Origin: Yponomeuta sedellus
Lineage: Eukaryota; Arthropoda; Insecta; Lepidoptera; Yponomeutidae
Assembly: GCA_934045075.1 (NCBI GenBank)
Contig: OW203727.1
Coordinates: 13,307,501-13,371,500 of the forward strand
Length of the DNA stretch: 64,000 nucleotides
Direction: 5' to 3'
Of the stretch, positions 33,854 through 42,950 are shown piece after piece. Each line of letters starts with the position of its first letter. Position 1 is the stretch's first letter. The notes beneath the pieces are model-generated. The model saw nothing but the letters and a program-made list of their open reading frames with translations. It ran no database searches and was not told where the DNA came from. A program made the position numbers and the translations under genes.

Positions 33854-36800
33854 ATGGATTTATGTGTGATAAATGCCTGTAAAGTTCAAATTGGGAACCT
33901 AGACCCGAATAACTATAAAACATGGAGATATAAAATTCAAATAGTGCTCAAGGCAATGCCGGGAAGTATGGATATTCTCGAAGGGAGGAAGACCAAACCA
34001 GCCGTGGCGCCAACAGCAACTGCCGAAGAAAAGGCTAAGATTGAAAAAGATCTTCAAAGTTTCGAAACTATGAACAGTGCAATTTTAATTTTGTTCACGA
34101 CAAACATGTCCGATGACGTCTTGCAAAAAGTCATTCGATTACATTGTGCTAAAGACATGTGGGACGAGCTAGAGCGCATCTATGGAGGCACCTGTGTAGA
34201 TAAAACATACGACTACTGCCTGAAATTCTTCAGTTACAAAAAAGACAAAGATCATGACATCATTACACATGTGTCAATTTTAAAGAATATTTGGAGCGAT
34301 TTGTGTACCGAATTGCAGAGAGAGGAGAAATTACCAGAAGTTCTCCTCATGTGCAAAATCCTAGACACCCTACCTCCAGAATATTTAGGATTCAAGTCTA
34401 GTTGGCTGTTAATTTCGAAAAAGGAACGCTCAGTCGAAAATCTGACAAGTCAGTTATGTGCACACGAAAGGGTTTTACGTCAGAATGACACTCAAGTCAC
34501 AGAAGACGAAACCACTTCAGAAGCTTTAATTGCAAGAACGAGTAAGGGTAAAAAGAAAACATTTTCCAAGGAGCTTATATGCAACTACTGCAAAGAAAAG
34601 GGCCACAGAGTTAGAAGTTGCAAGAAGTGGATTCATGACGGAAGACCGCCTAAAGAATCCAAAACTTGTAACATGAATCTGACAGTGATGACAGTACATT
34701 CGGAAAAAGCATTTGGTGAAACAAAAGATGGAGAAAATTGGTACGTGGACAATGGAGCAACTAGTCATGTCACCAATAGAGGAGATCTGTTTCAAAGCTT
34801 TACCTACTTCAAAAGCCAGCACACAGTGACCGGCGCGAATGGCCAATGTATTGATGCCCTGGGTATTGGAAATATTCTAGCAGAGGCTGATGTAAACGGC
34901 AAACAAGAGCCGATACTGCTGAAAGACGTCTGGTATGTGCCAAGTATCAGCAGAAATTTATTTTCAGTGCTCGCTACCCATGATAAATCGGATACTAGCG
35001 TTTTTGAGTCCACTACTCTAAAATGTACTCTAAAAATGGATGGACAGATCAAAGTCATTGGTACTCGCAGCAAGTTCGGCGGATTATTTAAGTTAAAGCT
35101 CAGATGCGTCATGCCAACTGTACGAGTGAACCAGCTGTCCACAACCTCAAATCTGTTACAGCTGTATCATGAAAGATTTGGACATCAAAATAAGAGCCAT
35201 GTGAAGAAATTGATAGAAAGAGAGTTTGACATTAAAGCAGAAGCCACCAAGGAACTATGTGAAGGATGTATCTATGGCAAATCCCACAGGCTGAAGTTTG
35301 GGATAAGGCAGAAAGCTACACGACCTGGTGAACTGGTATACGCTGATGTCTGTGGACCTTTTCCGTACTCAATTTCGAAGCTAAGATACTTTGTCCTCTT
35401 TAAAGATGATTACACAAGATACAGATTCGTTTACTTTATGAGAGAAAAAGCTGAAGTACACGCAAAGCTATTACTCATGCTGGCTGAAGTGAAAGCGGCT
35501 GATGTTACAATTAAAGAATTGCTAAGCGATAATGGTGGCGAATTCGTCAATACTAAAGTAGAAGCTACTCTCAACAAAGAAGGCATAAAACAGAGATTGA
35601 CAATGCCCTATACTCCTCAACAGAACCCAACAGAGAGAGACAACAGAACTGTTGTGGAAATGGCACGAAGTCTCATGTATGCACACGCCAAGATTCCAAC
35701 GGGACTGTGGGCTGAAATGGTACTAGCAGCGGTGTACATCCTGAATAGAACAGGCCCTACCCACATTGATGGGAAATCACCGTATGAGTTATGGCACCAT
35801 AAGAAACCCAGACTGAGTCACCTAAGAATAATAGGATCTCAATGTTATCCACATGTTCCTAAGCAGCGAAGAAGAAAATTGGACAAAAAGGCACAAAAGG
35901 GAATACTTGTCGGCTATGACTGTGACGACGGGTACCGCATATGGGATAGCGACTCGTTTAAGTTGATACGGTCAAGAGACGTTATCTTCGATGAAAATCC
36001 CTTGCTGGGTCATCTCGAAGAGAATAAAGAAGCTGATACCCAACAGAGCAGACGAGATGCTAAGCCTCATAGCCTGTTTGACTTCACTGTCCCCGGATAT
36101 GAAAGCCTGCACGACAATAGCGACAGTCAGAAGCCATTGATTACTCATGATGGAGATAGAGCTTACGCACCATCACGTCAAAAAGATGCTGAAGATGACG
36201 TAGCTGGGCCATCATGTGCAGTATATGAGCCTGAGATTGAAGTGCAAGTGCCTGAGGCTGATCCATATTTCGAAGCAGAACAATCCATTGAAGAGCCTGA
36301 AGAAGAGGTCAACGAGATGATCGAAGCAGATTATGAAGTCGATGATGCTAATGAAACAGAGACAGAAAGTAGAAATAATTCGTCACTGACTGCATCGGAA
36401 ATCGAGGAGGAAGGCAGGATGACGCTACGAGAGCGTTCAAATCTTAAGCCACCAAACAGATACAAGGACTACATCTGCAACGTTTGCTTTAACGTTAACT
36501 CGATAAGTGATGAACCTCGGAGAGAACCAAGCACGTTCCAAGAAGCAACGGCATGCAAGGAGTCTAATGAATGGCGAAAAGCAATGGACAATGAGATCAA
36601 TTCTCTCGAAGAAAATGAGACATGGGAAATGGTAGACTTACCCAAAGGAAGAAAAGCTATCTCTAGTAAGTGGCTTTTCAAGATTAAGACGAACCCGGAT
36701 GGTTCTGTAGATAAATACAAGGCCCGTCTTGTGATTCGAGGATTTTCGCAGAAGAAAGGCTTAGACTACGACCAAACGTTTAGCCCAGTTGCGAAGACAA

Positions 36801-38056
36801 GTACGATACGAGCTTTAATAAGTGTTGCTGCACAAGAAAAACTTTCGCTCAGTCAGTTCGACGTATCGACGGCTTTTCTTTATGGAAAACTGAAAGAGGA
36901 GATATATATGAAACCGCCAGAGGGATACTCGAATAATGATGATAAAGTTTGCAAGCTGAAACGGAGCCTTTACGGCCTTAAACAAGCCCCTCGCTGCTGG
37001 AACTCTACGATAACAGAGTACATTAAAGAACTTGGTTTTGAACAGAGTGACAGCGACCCCTGCTTGTTTAAAAGAGGAGAGGGGAACCATAAGCTGTTAA
37101 TAGCTTTATACGTAGATGACGGACTTATTGCTTCTGCAAGTTCCGCCGAAACTGAGAAGTTTTTAAATGAAATGCGGGAGCGTTTCAAAATAACAACGAA
37201 ATGTGGTTCCTACTTTCTTGGCATTGAAATAGAACGGAAGACTGATGGGACGATTAACATTTGCCAGAAAGGATATGCAAAACGGTTGTTAGAACGATTC
37301 GGAATGCAGGACTGTAAAGCAGCTGTTACTCCGATAGTCAAGGACACCGTGCTTTCGACGGAAGATGCTGAAGTTCAGAACTTCCCATATCGTCAAGCCG
37401 TAGGTGCGCTCTCATACTTGATGGTCGGCACCAGACCTGACATTTCGTACGCTGTTGGAGTAGTTTCACGAAAACTCGACAGTCCAACACCTGAAGATGT
37501 AGCGAGAGTGAAGAGAATCTTACGTTATGTCAAGGGCACACTGACGTACGGAATCACTTATAGGACTTCCACTGCGCTTAACGGTCTGAGGTGCTACAGT
37601 GACGCAGATCATGGAGGTGACGGTCCTACTGGACGCTCAACAAGCGGAATGATATGCCTTAACGCAAATGGCGCAGTAGCATGGCAGAGTAAGCGACAAT
37701 GTTCTGTTGCAATATCCTCAACGGAAGCAGAAATTATTGCTGCTAGCGAGGCCGCAAGAGAAATTATATGGCTCACTCGAATCGTCAATTTCATGAAGAG
37801 TGATGTACCGAAAACAATCACCCCATTATTTGTAGACAGTGAATCAGCCATAAGATTGGCTCATGATCCACCTTACGAGACACACCAGCGGACAAAGCAC
37901 ATAAAGCTGAGGCACTTCTTTGTAAGACAATGTGTCCTAGAAAAGGACTTAACAGTCAATAAGATTGCCACTAAGGATCAGCTAGCCGACTTCCTTACTA
38001 AGCCGCTATTTAAACCGCGGCTACAAGACCTATTGAAATACGCAGGTGTTTCATAA
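33854..38056 (+). CDS. Copia gag-pol polyprotein (1400 codons, intact)
   Basis: The first ATG after the primer-binding site is at 33854. Domains in order: UBN2-type gag; zinc knuckle CNYCKEKGHRVRSC (about residue 243); aspartic protease with DNGA at about 299 (DSGA is more usual); integrase zinc motif H-x4-H...C-x2-C (HERFGH, CEGC, from about 439); integrase core with Asp at about 498 (YADVCGPF), SDNGGEF, and Glu in PTERDNR. Then come reverse transcriptase (KARLVIRGFSQ, FSPVAK, YVDD at about 1086-1089) and RNase H (SDADHGG at about 1250, SSTEAE, VDSESA). All catalytic residues I looked for are present, and the length is normal. The order integrase before reverse transcriptase is diagnostic of Copia. 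Confidence 0.96.
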   Translation: MDLCVINACKVQIGNLDPNNYKTWRYKIQIVLKAMPGSMDILEGRKTKPAVAPTATAEEKAKIEKDLQSFETMNSAILILFTTNMSDDVLQKVIRLHCAKDMWDELERIYGGTCVDKTYDYCLKFFSYKKDKDHDIITHVSILKNIWSDLCTELQREEKLPEVLLMCKILDTLPPEYLGFKSSWLLISKKERSVENLTSQLCAHERVLRQNDTQVTEDETTSEALIARTSKGKKKTFSKELICNYCKEKGHRVRSCKKWIHDGRPPKESKTCNMNLTVMTVHSEKAFGETKDGENWYVDNGATSHVTNRGDLFQSFTYFKSQHTVTGANGQCIDALGIGNILAEADVNGKQEPILLKDVWYVPSISRNLFSVLATHDKSDTSVFESTTLKCTLKMDGQIKVIGTRSKFGGLFKLKLRCVMPTVRVNQLSTTSNLLQLYHERFGHQNKSHVKKLIEREFDIKAEATKELCEGCIYGKSHRLKFGIRQKATRPGELVYADVCGPFPYSISKLRYFVLFKDDYTRYRFVYFMREKAEVHAKLLLMLAEVKAADVTIKELLSDNGGEFVNTKVEATLNKEGIKQRLTMPYTPQQNPTERDNRTVVEMARSLMYAHAKIPTGLWAEMVLAAVYILNRTGPTHIDGKSPYELWHHKKPRLSHLRIIGSQCYPHVPKQRRRKLDKKAQKGILVGYDCDDGYRIWDSDSFKLIRSRDVIFDENPLLGHLEENKEADTQQSRRDAKPHSLFDFTVPGYESLHDNSDSQKPLITHDGDRAYAPSRQKDAEDDVAGPSCAVYEPEIEVQVPEADPYFEAEQSIEEPEEEVNEMIEADYEVDDANETETESRNNSSLTASEIEEEGRMTLRERSNLKPPNRYKDYICNVCFNVNSISDEPRREPSTFQEATACKESNEWRKAMDNEINSLEENETWEMVDLPKGRKAISSKWLFKIKTNPDGSVDKYKARLVIRGFSQKKGLDYDQTFSPVAKTSTIRALISVAAQEKLSLSQFDVSTAFLYGKLKEEIYMKPPEGYSNNDDKVCKLKRSLYGLKQAPRCWNSTITEYIKELGFEQSDSDPCLFKRGEGNHKLLIALYVDDGLIASASSAETEKFLNEMRERFKITTKCGSYFLGIEIERKTDGTINICQKGYAKRLLERFGMQDCKAAVTPIVKDTVLSTEDAEVQNFPYRQAVGALSYLMVGTRPDISYAVGVVSRKLDSPTPEDVARVKRILRYVKGTLTYGITYRTSTALNGLRCYSDADHGGDGPTGRSTSGMICLNANGAVAWQSKRQCSVAISSTEAEIIAASEAAREIIWLTRIVNFMKSDVPKTITPLFVDSESAIRLAHDPPYETHQRTKHIKLRHFFVRQCVLEKDLTVNKIATKDQLADFLTKPLFKPRLQDLLKYAGVS

Positions 38057-38071
38057 ACTAACAGTCGCTTC

Positions 38072-38084
38072 AGAGGAGACGGGA
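38072..38084 (+). promoter_or_regulatory. Copia polypurine tract
   Basis: AGAGGAGACGGGA lies immediately before the 3' LTR; it would prime plus-strand DNA synthesis. Confidence 0.8.
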
Positions 38085-38245
38085 TGTTAAGAAGAAGGTC
38101 AAGCACATGAGCATAGATTCATTGTGTTCGGTTCCTATTTTGATATTCTTTATTGGTTTCCTAGCAACTGTTGTTTATATTGTGTCTTCACTAGTAAATA
38201 TGTCATCGTGAACGAAACACACGTTTTCCTTAATTTTATTTAAAG
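38085..38245 (+). repeat. Copia 3' LTR
   Basis: Same 161 bases as the 5' LTR by eye; followed by the GATTT duplication. Confidence 0.93.
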
Positions 38246-38250
38246 GATTT

Positions 38251-39432
38251 AACTTTCTATTGAATAATTTTCTTCTCAAACTCATGTCCTTAAAAGACAA
38301 TCCTCTAATTTCCAAAATGGTTAAGATACATTCTGGATGTTCTTCCAATCGTCCGTGCTTGGTAAGAAGCCTCCCTGAAATTTTGAAATTCAAGTCTGTA
38401 TATAACATTAATGAGAATCCCATATGGCCTTGTTATATGGGTAGGTATGAAAGTAAATTTTGTCATATGAAGATAGTTATGGAGAAAGACCTGAGGCACA
38501 AACAAGAAGTTTATGATTTGCTTTCCTCATGGAAAGATTTTCGTCAGATCTTTACTGACGGTTCTAAAAATGGTAATAACGTTTCTTTGGCTATCTATGA
38601 CAGTTCGATAAGAGAAGGAAAAGGTTTTAGAATACCTGATGAATTGAGTGTATACAGTGCCGAAGCTTTGGCCATTCTTGAAGCTTTGGAGTACATATCG
38701 CGTAAAGATGGTGAGAAATGGATCATAATATCAGACAGTATGAGCGTTTTATCAGCGCTGGACAACCCCAAGTTATATGCCGGTACCAGTTTTTTAATAT
38801 ACGAATTGCGAGAAAAGTATTACGACATTTGCAACCGTCAAAATAAAGAGGTTGTATTTTTTTGGACTCCATCGCACATCGGTGTTGCCGGTAATGAAAA
38901 TGCTGATTTTCTTGCAAGAACCATCACTTCATGTCCCGTAAGTCTACCAAAAAGAGATCTGCTTATTCCTGGTTCAGATATTTCGTACCTTCTTAAGGAA
39001 CAAACGAAGAAAGAATGGATCAATCATTGGCAACAAATCCTAATGACAAAAGGAAAATGGTACTATGAAATTAATACAGAAATATCATCGAGACCTTGGT
39101 TCGCAAAAGGTTTATCATTCACCTTTAGAAAATTCTATACCACAATATTCCGGCTAAGACTTGGGCATGGCCGTTTTAACGAACATTTGAAGAGGCTCAA
39201 TATTATTTCTTCGGATGAATGTGATCATTGTAATTCTGCTCCGCAATCGCTCCACCACATTTTTTATACCTGCCCTGCTTTTAGTGTACAAAGAATCCTC
39301 TTAGTTGAGGAACTTTTGAATATTTATAAAAAAGACCTGAACGTTCCGCGCTCGCTTCAGGAGCTTTTAAAAAACTCTGAAACTTTTACACCATTATTTA
39401 AATTTGTACAATGTACAATTGGAGAATTTTAA
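38251..39432 (+). pseudogene. I-like LINE 1 ORF2, 3' part: RNase H and C-terminal zinc motif
   Basis: This is the remainder of the ORF2 cut at 33678. If one copy of GATTT is ignored the reading frame is unchanged across the Copia. RNase H shows FTDGSK, SAEALAILEAL, ISDSMSVLSAL and HIGVAGNENADFLA. The end carries CDHC...LHHIFYTC, a terminal zinc-finger-like motif also seen in the second I-like LINE. The stop is at 39430-39432. Confidence 0.88.
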
Positions 39433-39439
39433 TTGACTC

Positions 39440-39556
39440 GGATATGACAACTTTCAAGGATATGACTACTTTCAAGGATATGACATCTTTCAAGGATATG
39501 ACAACTTTCAAGGATATGACTACTTTCAAGGATATGATTATTTTCAAGGATATGGA
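39440..39556 (+). repeat. 18-bp tandem repeat in the LINE 1 3' region
   Basis: Six and a half copies of GGATATGACAACTTTCAA with few changes, starting just after the ORF2 stop. The related LINE at 53948-60454 has a different, longer tandem repeat at the same place. Confidence 0.9.
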
Positions 39557-39838
39557 TAAAATACAATGGATAAAACAAAAGACTTGGCAACTTAGCCTTA
39601 TTGAAAATTATTTTAGATGACATGGCAACTATATGCCTTATTGAGAAGATTATTCAAGCAAGACTTTACAATTTTGCTCTTGAAAAGAGTATTGAAGACT
39701 TGGCAACTTTGCCTTTTTGAAAGATTGGCTGTTTGGCCTTACAATGTAATGGAAAAATAGAACTATGTACGACAAGGCTGTATGGTTATAAACCTTTGCC
39801 TGCTTTGACAAGCGAATGAAACAAAAAAAAAAAAAAAA

Positions 39839-39850
39839 ATTTATGTTTAC
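39839..39850. repeat. Right target-site duplication of I-like LINE 1
   Basis: ATTTATGTTTAC, identical to 29875-29886. Confidence 0.85.
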
Positions 39851-39926
39851 TAAATACATAGTCGGTGTGGTTTAATTTGAACATAAATCGCTGTTTTGAA
39901 ACGAGATGTGAAAAAATGAGAACAAG

Positions 39927-40507
39927 GAACTTCACCATAGTGGAAAGAATCCTCCTTGTAGAACATAAAAAGTCAACTTCACTGCAGTGGAGAGGGTCCT
40001 CCTCGTAGAAGACAAAAACTCAACTTCATCGCGGTGTAGAGGAACCTGCTCATGGAACATAAAACTTCAACTTCACCGTAGTTCAGAGGAACCTGCTCGT
40101 TAGACATAAAACTTCAACTTCACCGCAGCGGAGAGGAACCTGCTTGTTGAACATAAAACTTCAACTTCACCGCAGTAGAGAGGAACCTGCTCATTGAACA
40201 TAAAACTTCAACTTCACTGCAGTGAAGAGGAACCTGCTTGTTGAACATAAAACTTCAACTTCACCGCAGTGAAGAGGAACCTGCTCATTAAACATAAAAC
40301 TTCAACTTCACCGCAGTGCAGAGGAACCTGCCCGTTGGACATAAAACTTCAACTTCACCGCAGCGGAGAGGAACCTGCTTGTTGAACATAAAACTTCAAC
40401 CTCACCGCAGTGGAGAGGAACCTGCTCGGTAAACATAAAACTTCAACTTCACCACAGTGAAGAGGATCCTCCTCGAGGAAGATAAAAAGTCAACTTCAAC
40501 ACAGCGG
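39927..40507. repeat. 47-bp minisatellite, about 12.4 units
   Basis: Twelve units of exactly 47 bases, plus a 17-base partial one, each on the pattern CAACTTCACCGCAGTGGAGA, then GGAACCTGCTCGTTG and AACATAAAACTT. The inner copies are very similar; the outer ones (units 1, 2 and 12) diverge more and share CCTCCTCG. The core of each unit is palindromic; unit 7 has a perfect CTTCACTGCAGTGAAG. It lies in the right arm of the TTA-flanked DNA element, outside the LINE. Confidence 0.93.
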
Positions 40508-40617
40508 ATTTATATGATAATAATATGTTTCAATTATTTCCAATTTTATGAGCAGTAAAAAAGCTGAGATTGTTTTACTGATTATTTTATTTATTCCTTT
40601 TGTGACTGTCATGTTGT

Positions 40618-40800
40618 CCTAGCCGCTAAGGCGCTTGGTTACCAAGACCGAGCTTGTGGGTTCGATTCCCACTGTGGGCCATTATATTTGTACAAGTGGC
40701 CACAGTCTCGGTGTACTTTCATGTTTGTGATGTCCTTGCCTGGTTATCATAGTAGGTACAGGATATGTGTCTTGCGTGAAACTTATTCAATGAAACCACC
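40618..40800 (+). repeat. tRNA-derived SINE, copy 2
   Basis: It starts TCCTAGCCGCTAAGGCGC (A-box-like), with B box GGTTCGATTCC at 40669-40679, followed by CACTGTGGGCC, TTTGTACAAGTGG and CATGTTTGTGATGTCCTTGC. The body matches the copy at 4105-4290. The 3' end is not sharply defined. Confidence 0.7.
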
Positions 40801-41210
40801 CCAGTATTAATGTAATTGTTTTTGCACATAAACACTTATTAAAATCCATGCAGTAGGGGTCTTGAGCGTCCCTTAAATGCCTAAGGGGCTGCTGCTATCA
40901 TTAACTATTTCGTCATAGTAATCAAGGTTTTCGAATATATGAATTTTGCAATAAACATTTCAAATTGACAATTATAATAACTGGTCGATCGACTCTCAAG
41001 CGTGGTTCCGACCACACTTGAGTAAATACAGATTTGATCTTTACTTAAGTAGAGATTGCTACCCAAGTATCGTTCTCGAATTAGCTATTACTCAGTTGAG
41101 TCGCGCTTGATGAATCTCGACTCAAGTAACGTTCTAAAATTAAATCCACACTCAAAACTAGTCTTAAGTAGAGATTGGCGCTTGAGTACGCTTCTGTAAT
41201 ACTGGCCTTA

Positions 41211-41685
41211 AAGTGCACAAGCCCTTATTCTTTCACCAAAATACATCACTTATCTCTAACAGAGATTTCTTCCAGCCAACCTTAGCATTGGGTGTTTAAA
41301 TTAGGATAGCGGGAGGAAGGGAGAAATATTTACAACTACATATATAAATAAGTAATAATACGATACTACATATAAATATATACCTACTTATACATACATA
41401 AACCTATTAACTATGTGATGTTAGAAAGGTAGTGCTCTTTTAACCTCTTCTTGAAAGTATATACGGATGGACTCTCTTGAATGTAGTTAGGAAGCTTGTT
41501 CCAAAGTTGCGCAGCTCGGACAGTGAAAGAGTTGGAGAAAAAAATTGTGTTGCTGGAAGGATAGTCAAGAGTGTTACGGAAGCAGGAGCGCCTTGACCTG
41601 GACGATAGTGGAAGAAAATTGAAACGGGAGCGGAGATACTCAGGACAAGAACGGTCATGGAGAATTTTAAATAGAACAGTTAGTA
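41211..41685 (-). mobile_element. Outer LINE, 3' part of ORF2 and 3' region
   Basis: On the minus strand, directly after the mariner, the frame continues as LTVLFKILHDRSCPEYLRSR and ends RAAQLWNKLPNYIQESPS...KKRLKEHYL at a TAG (41411-41413). This is the usual C-terminal part of Jockey/CR1-type LINE ORF2. The non-coding end contains GGCTGGAAGAAATCTCTG and GAGATAAG, typical of lepidopteran LINE 3' regions. It stops at the TTA of the DNA element. Confidence 0.75.
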
Positions 41686-42948
41686 CATAGGCTGCTACTT
41701 ATGTATGCGGAATCTGGGATTCCAATAATTTTAAACGCAATGCCTGACCTCCATGGTCAAATTCGTTCTTTTTTTAAATACTGGCCGCTAATATTTTTCT
41801 CTTATATACGTTAGTGTTTTGTTTTTGTGGGGTTTAAAATGTCATATCGCTGAAAAAATGGAACTCACTCGTAAAAATATTCGTGCTATGATTTATTACG
41901 ATTTTCGACGTGGTTTAACGCAACAACAGTGCGTAGATCAATTAACTTCGACTTTTGGTGGTGAAGCTCCATCAAAAACGACTGTGTATCGGTGGGTTTA
42001 GTGAGTTTAATCGAGGGCGCAAGCTCACGGACGAAGTTAAAGAAGGTCGCCCGAAATCGGTGGTTGTGCCACAAAATATTGAACCTGTGCAAAAACTAAT
42101 AATGCAATACCGCCATATTACGTATCGCGAGATAGAGGCTATTCTGGGCATATGTATGACGAGCATTCATAGGATATTACATGAACATTTGTCTGTAAAA
42201 AAAAATTGTTCGCGTTGGATCCCGCACAACTTAACTCAGGATCAAAAAGATGCTCGCGTCGAATGTTGCAAGAAAACCTTAAAAAAATTCAACGGAGGCG
42301 ACTCAAAATCTGTTTATAATATCTACACAGGTGACGAATCCTGGATCTACGCGTACGATCCCGAAATTAAACAACAATCAACAGTTTGGGTGTTTCAAAA
42401 TGAGCCGAACCCTACGAAAGTGGCTCGTGCAAAAAGCACTGTAAAGCAAATGGTGGCCTGCTTTTTTGGTATTAATGGCCATGTGGCTACAATACCACTG
42501 GAGAATCGCAGAACGGTTAATTCGGAGTGGTACACGACCATTTGTTTGCCGGAAGTATTTGAAGAAATACGCCAAAACAACCAGCGACGCAGAATCAAAC
42601 TTCACCATGACAATGCCAGCTGTCATACATCTCAGGAAACAACTACATTTTTGGATGGTCAAAAAATAGAATTGATGGGTCGTCCACCGTACAGCCCTGA
42701 TTTGGCTCCCAATGATTTCTATTTATTCCCAAATGTAAAGAATAAATTACGTGGTCAACGATTTTCGACCCGTGAAGATGCCGTAGATGCGTTCAAACAG
42801 CACGTTTTGGAGATACCTCAAAGTGGAAAAAATGTTTGCAAAACTGCATCGATCATAGTGGAGAATACTTTAAAAAACAATAAAAGCATATTTAGCCATA
42901 TACATTTGTTTATTTTTTCTATTCCGCATACATAAGTAGCAGCCCTCG
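41686..42948 (+). mobile_element. mariner transposon (1263 bp)
   Basis: The ends are inverted: GGCTGCTACTTATGTATGCG near the left edge and CGCATACATAAGTAGCAGCC near the right edge. TA is duplicated at 41684-41685 and 42949-42950. The length is normal for mariner. It splits the outer LINE ORF2, whose frame resumes on the other side. Confidence 0.92.
41858..42935 (+). pseudogene. mariner transposase with one frameshift
   Basis: It starts at the ATG of MELTRKNIRAMIYYDF; the N-terminal helix-turn-helix runs through LTQQQCVDQL and SKTTVYRW. One extra G near 41995 (GGG where two are expected) shifts the frame, and the protein resumes as SEFNRGRKLTDEVKEGRPK. The catalytic triad is present: Asp in TGDESW, Asp in LHHDNA, and Asp in SPDLAPND with 34 residues between the last two (DD34D). 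The last residues look divergent. With the frameshift it is not expected to make transposase. Confidence 0.9.
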
Positions 42949-42950
42949 TA

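Larger units (their letters stand above)
33679..38245 (+). mobile_element. Complete Copia-type LTR retrotransposon
   Basis: A 4567-bp element with 161-bp LTRs (33679-33839 and 38085-38245) that look identical base for base, a 5-bp duplication (GATTT), a tRNA primer-binding site, a polypurine tract and one uninterrupted gag-pol frame. Identical LTRs imply a very recent insertion, because both copies come from one template. Nothing in the sequence argues against activity. It lies in the same orientation as the LINE it interrupts. Confidence 0.96.
29887..39838 (+). mobile_element. Full-length I-like LINE 1, interrupted by a Copia element
   Basis: The 5' end is fixed by the 12-bp target duplication and the 3' end by a poly(A) tract (about 39822-39838). 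Without the Copia and its 5-bp duplication the element is about 5.4 kb, a normal size for the I group. Order: 97-base leader, ORF1 (gag-like, zinc knuckles), ORF2 (endonuclease, reverse transcriptase, RNase H), then a 3' region with an 18-bp tandem repeat. The RNase H domain separates it from Jockey elements. The relative at 53948-60454 has the same layout. Confidence 0.9.
29399..41207. mobile_element. TTA-flanked, GGCC-ended DNA transposon (Harbinger-like) carrying nested elements
   Basis: The left end GGCCGGTATTACAGAA and the right end TTCTGTAATACTGGCC are inverted; about 23 of the first 28 bases match, continuing into CTCAAGC. TTA is duplicated at 29396-29398 and 41208-41210, as in PIF/Harbinger-type elements. 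Subterminal motifs such as CTTAAGTAGAGATT recur in both arms (29530-29550, 41048-41065, 41162-41177). The left arm runs to 29874 and the right arm from 39851. Neither arm contains a transposase frame, so it was probably non-autonomous. Most of the length is later insertions. Confidence 0.75.

Noticed and set aside
34526..37851. Several minus-strand frames of 72-112 codons inside the Copia
   Set aside because: Shadows of the intact gag-pol frame.
39411..39623. Repetitive frames (TTFKDMTTFKDM and its antisense)
   Set aside because: Translation of the 18-bp tandem repeat, which is a multiple of three and therefore stays open by construction.
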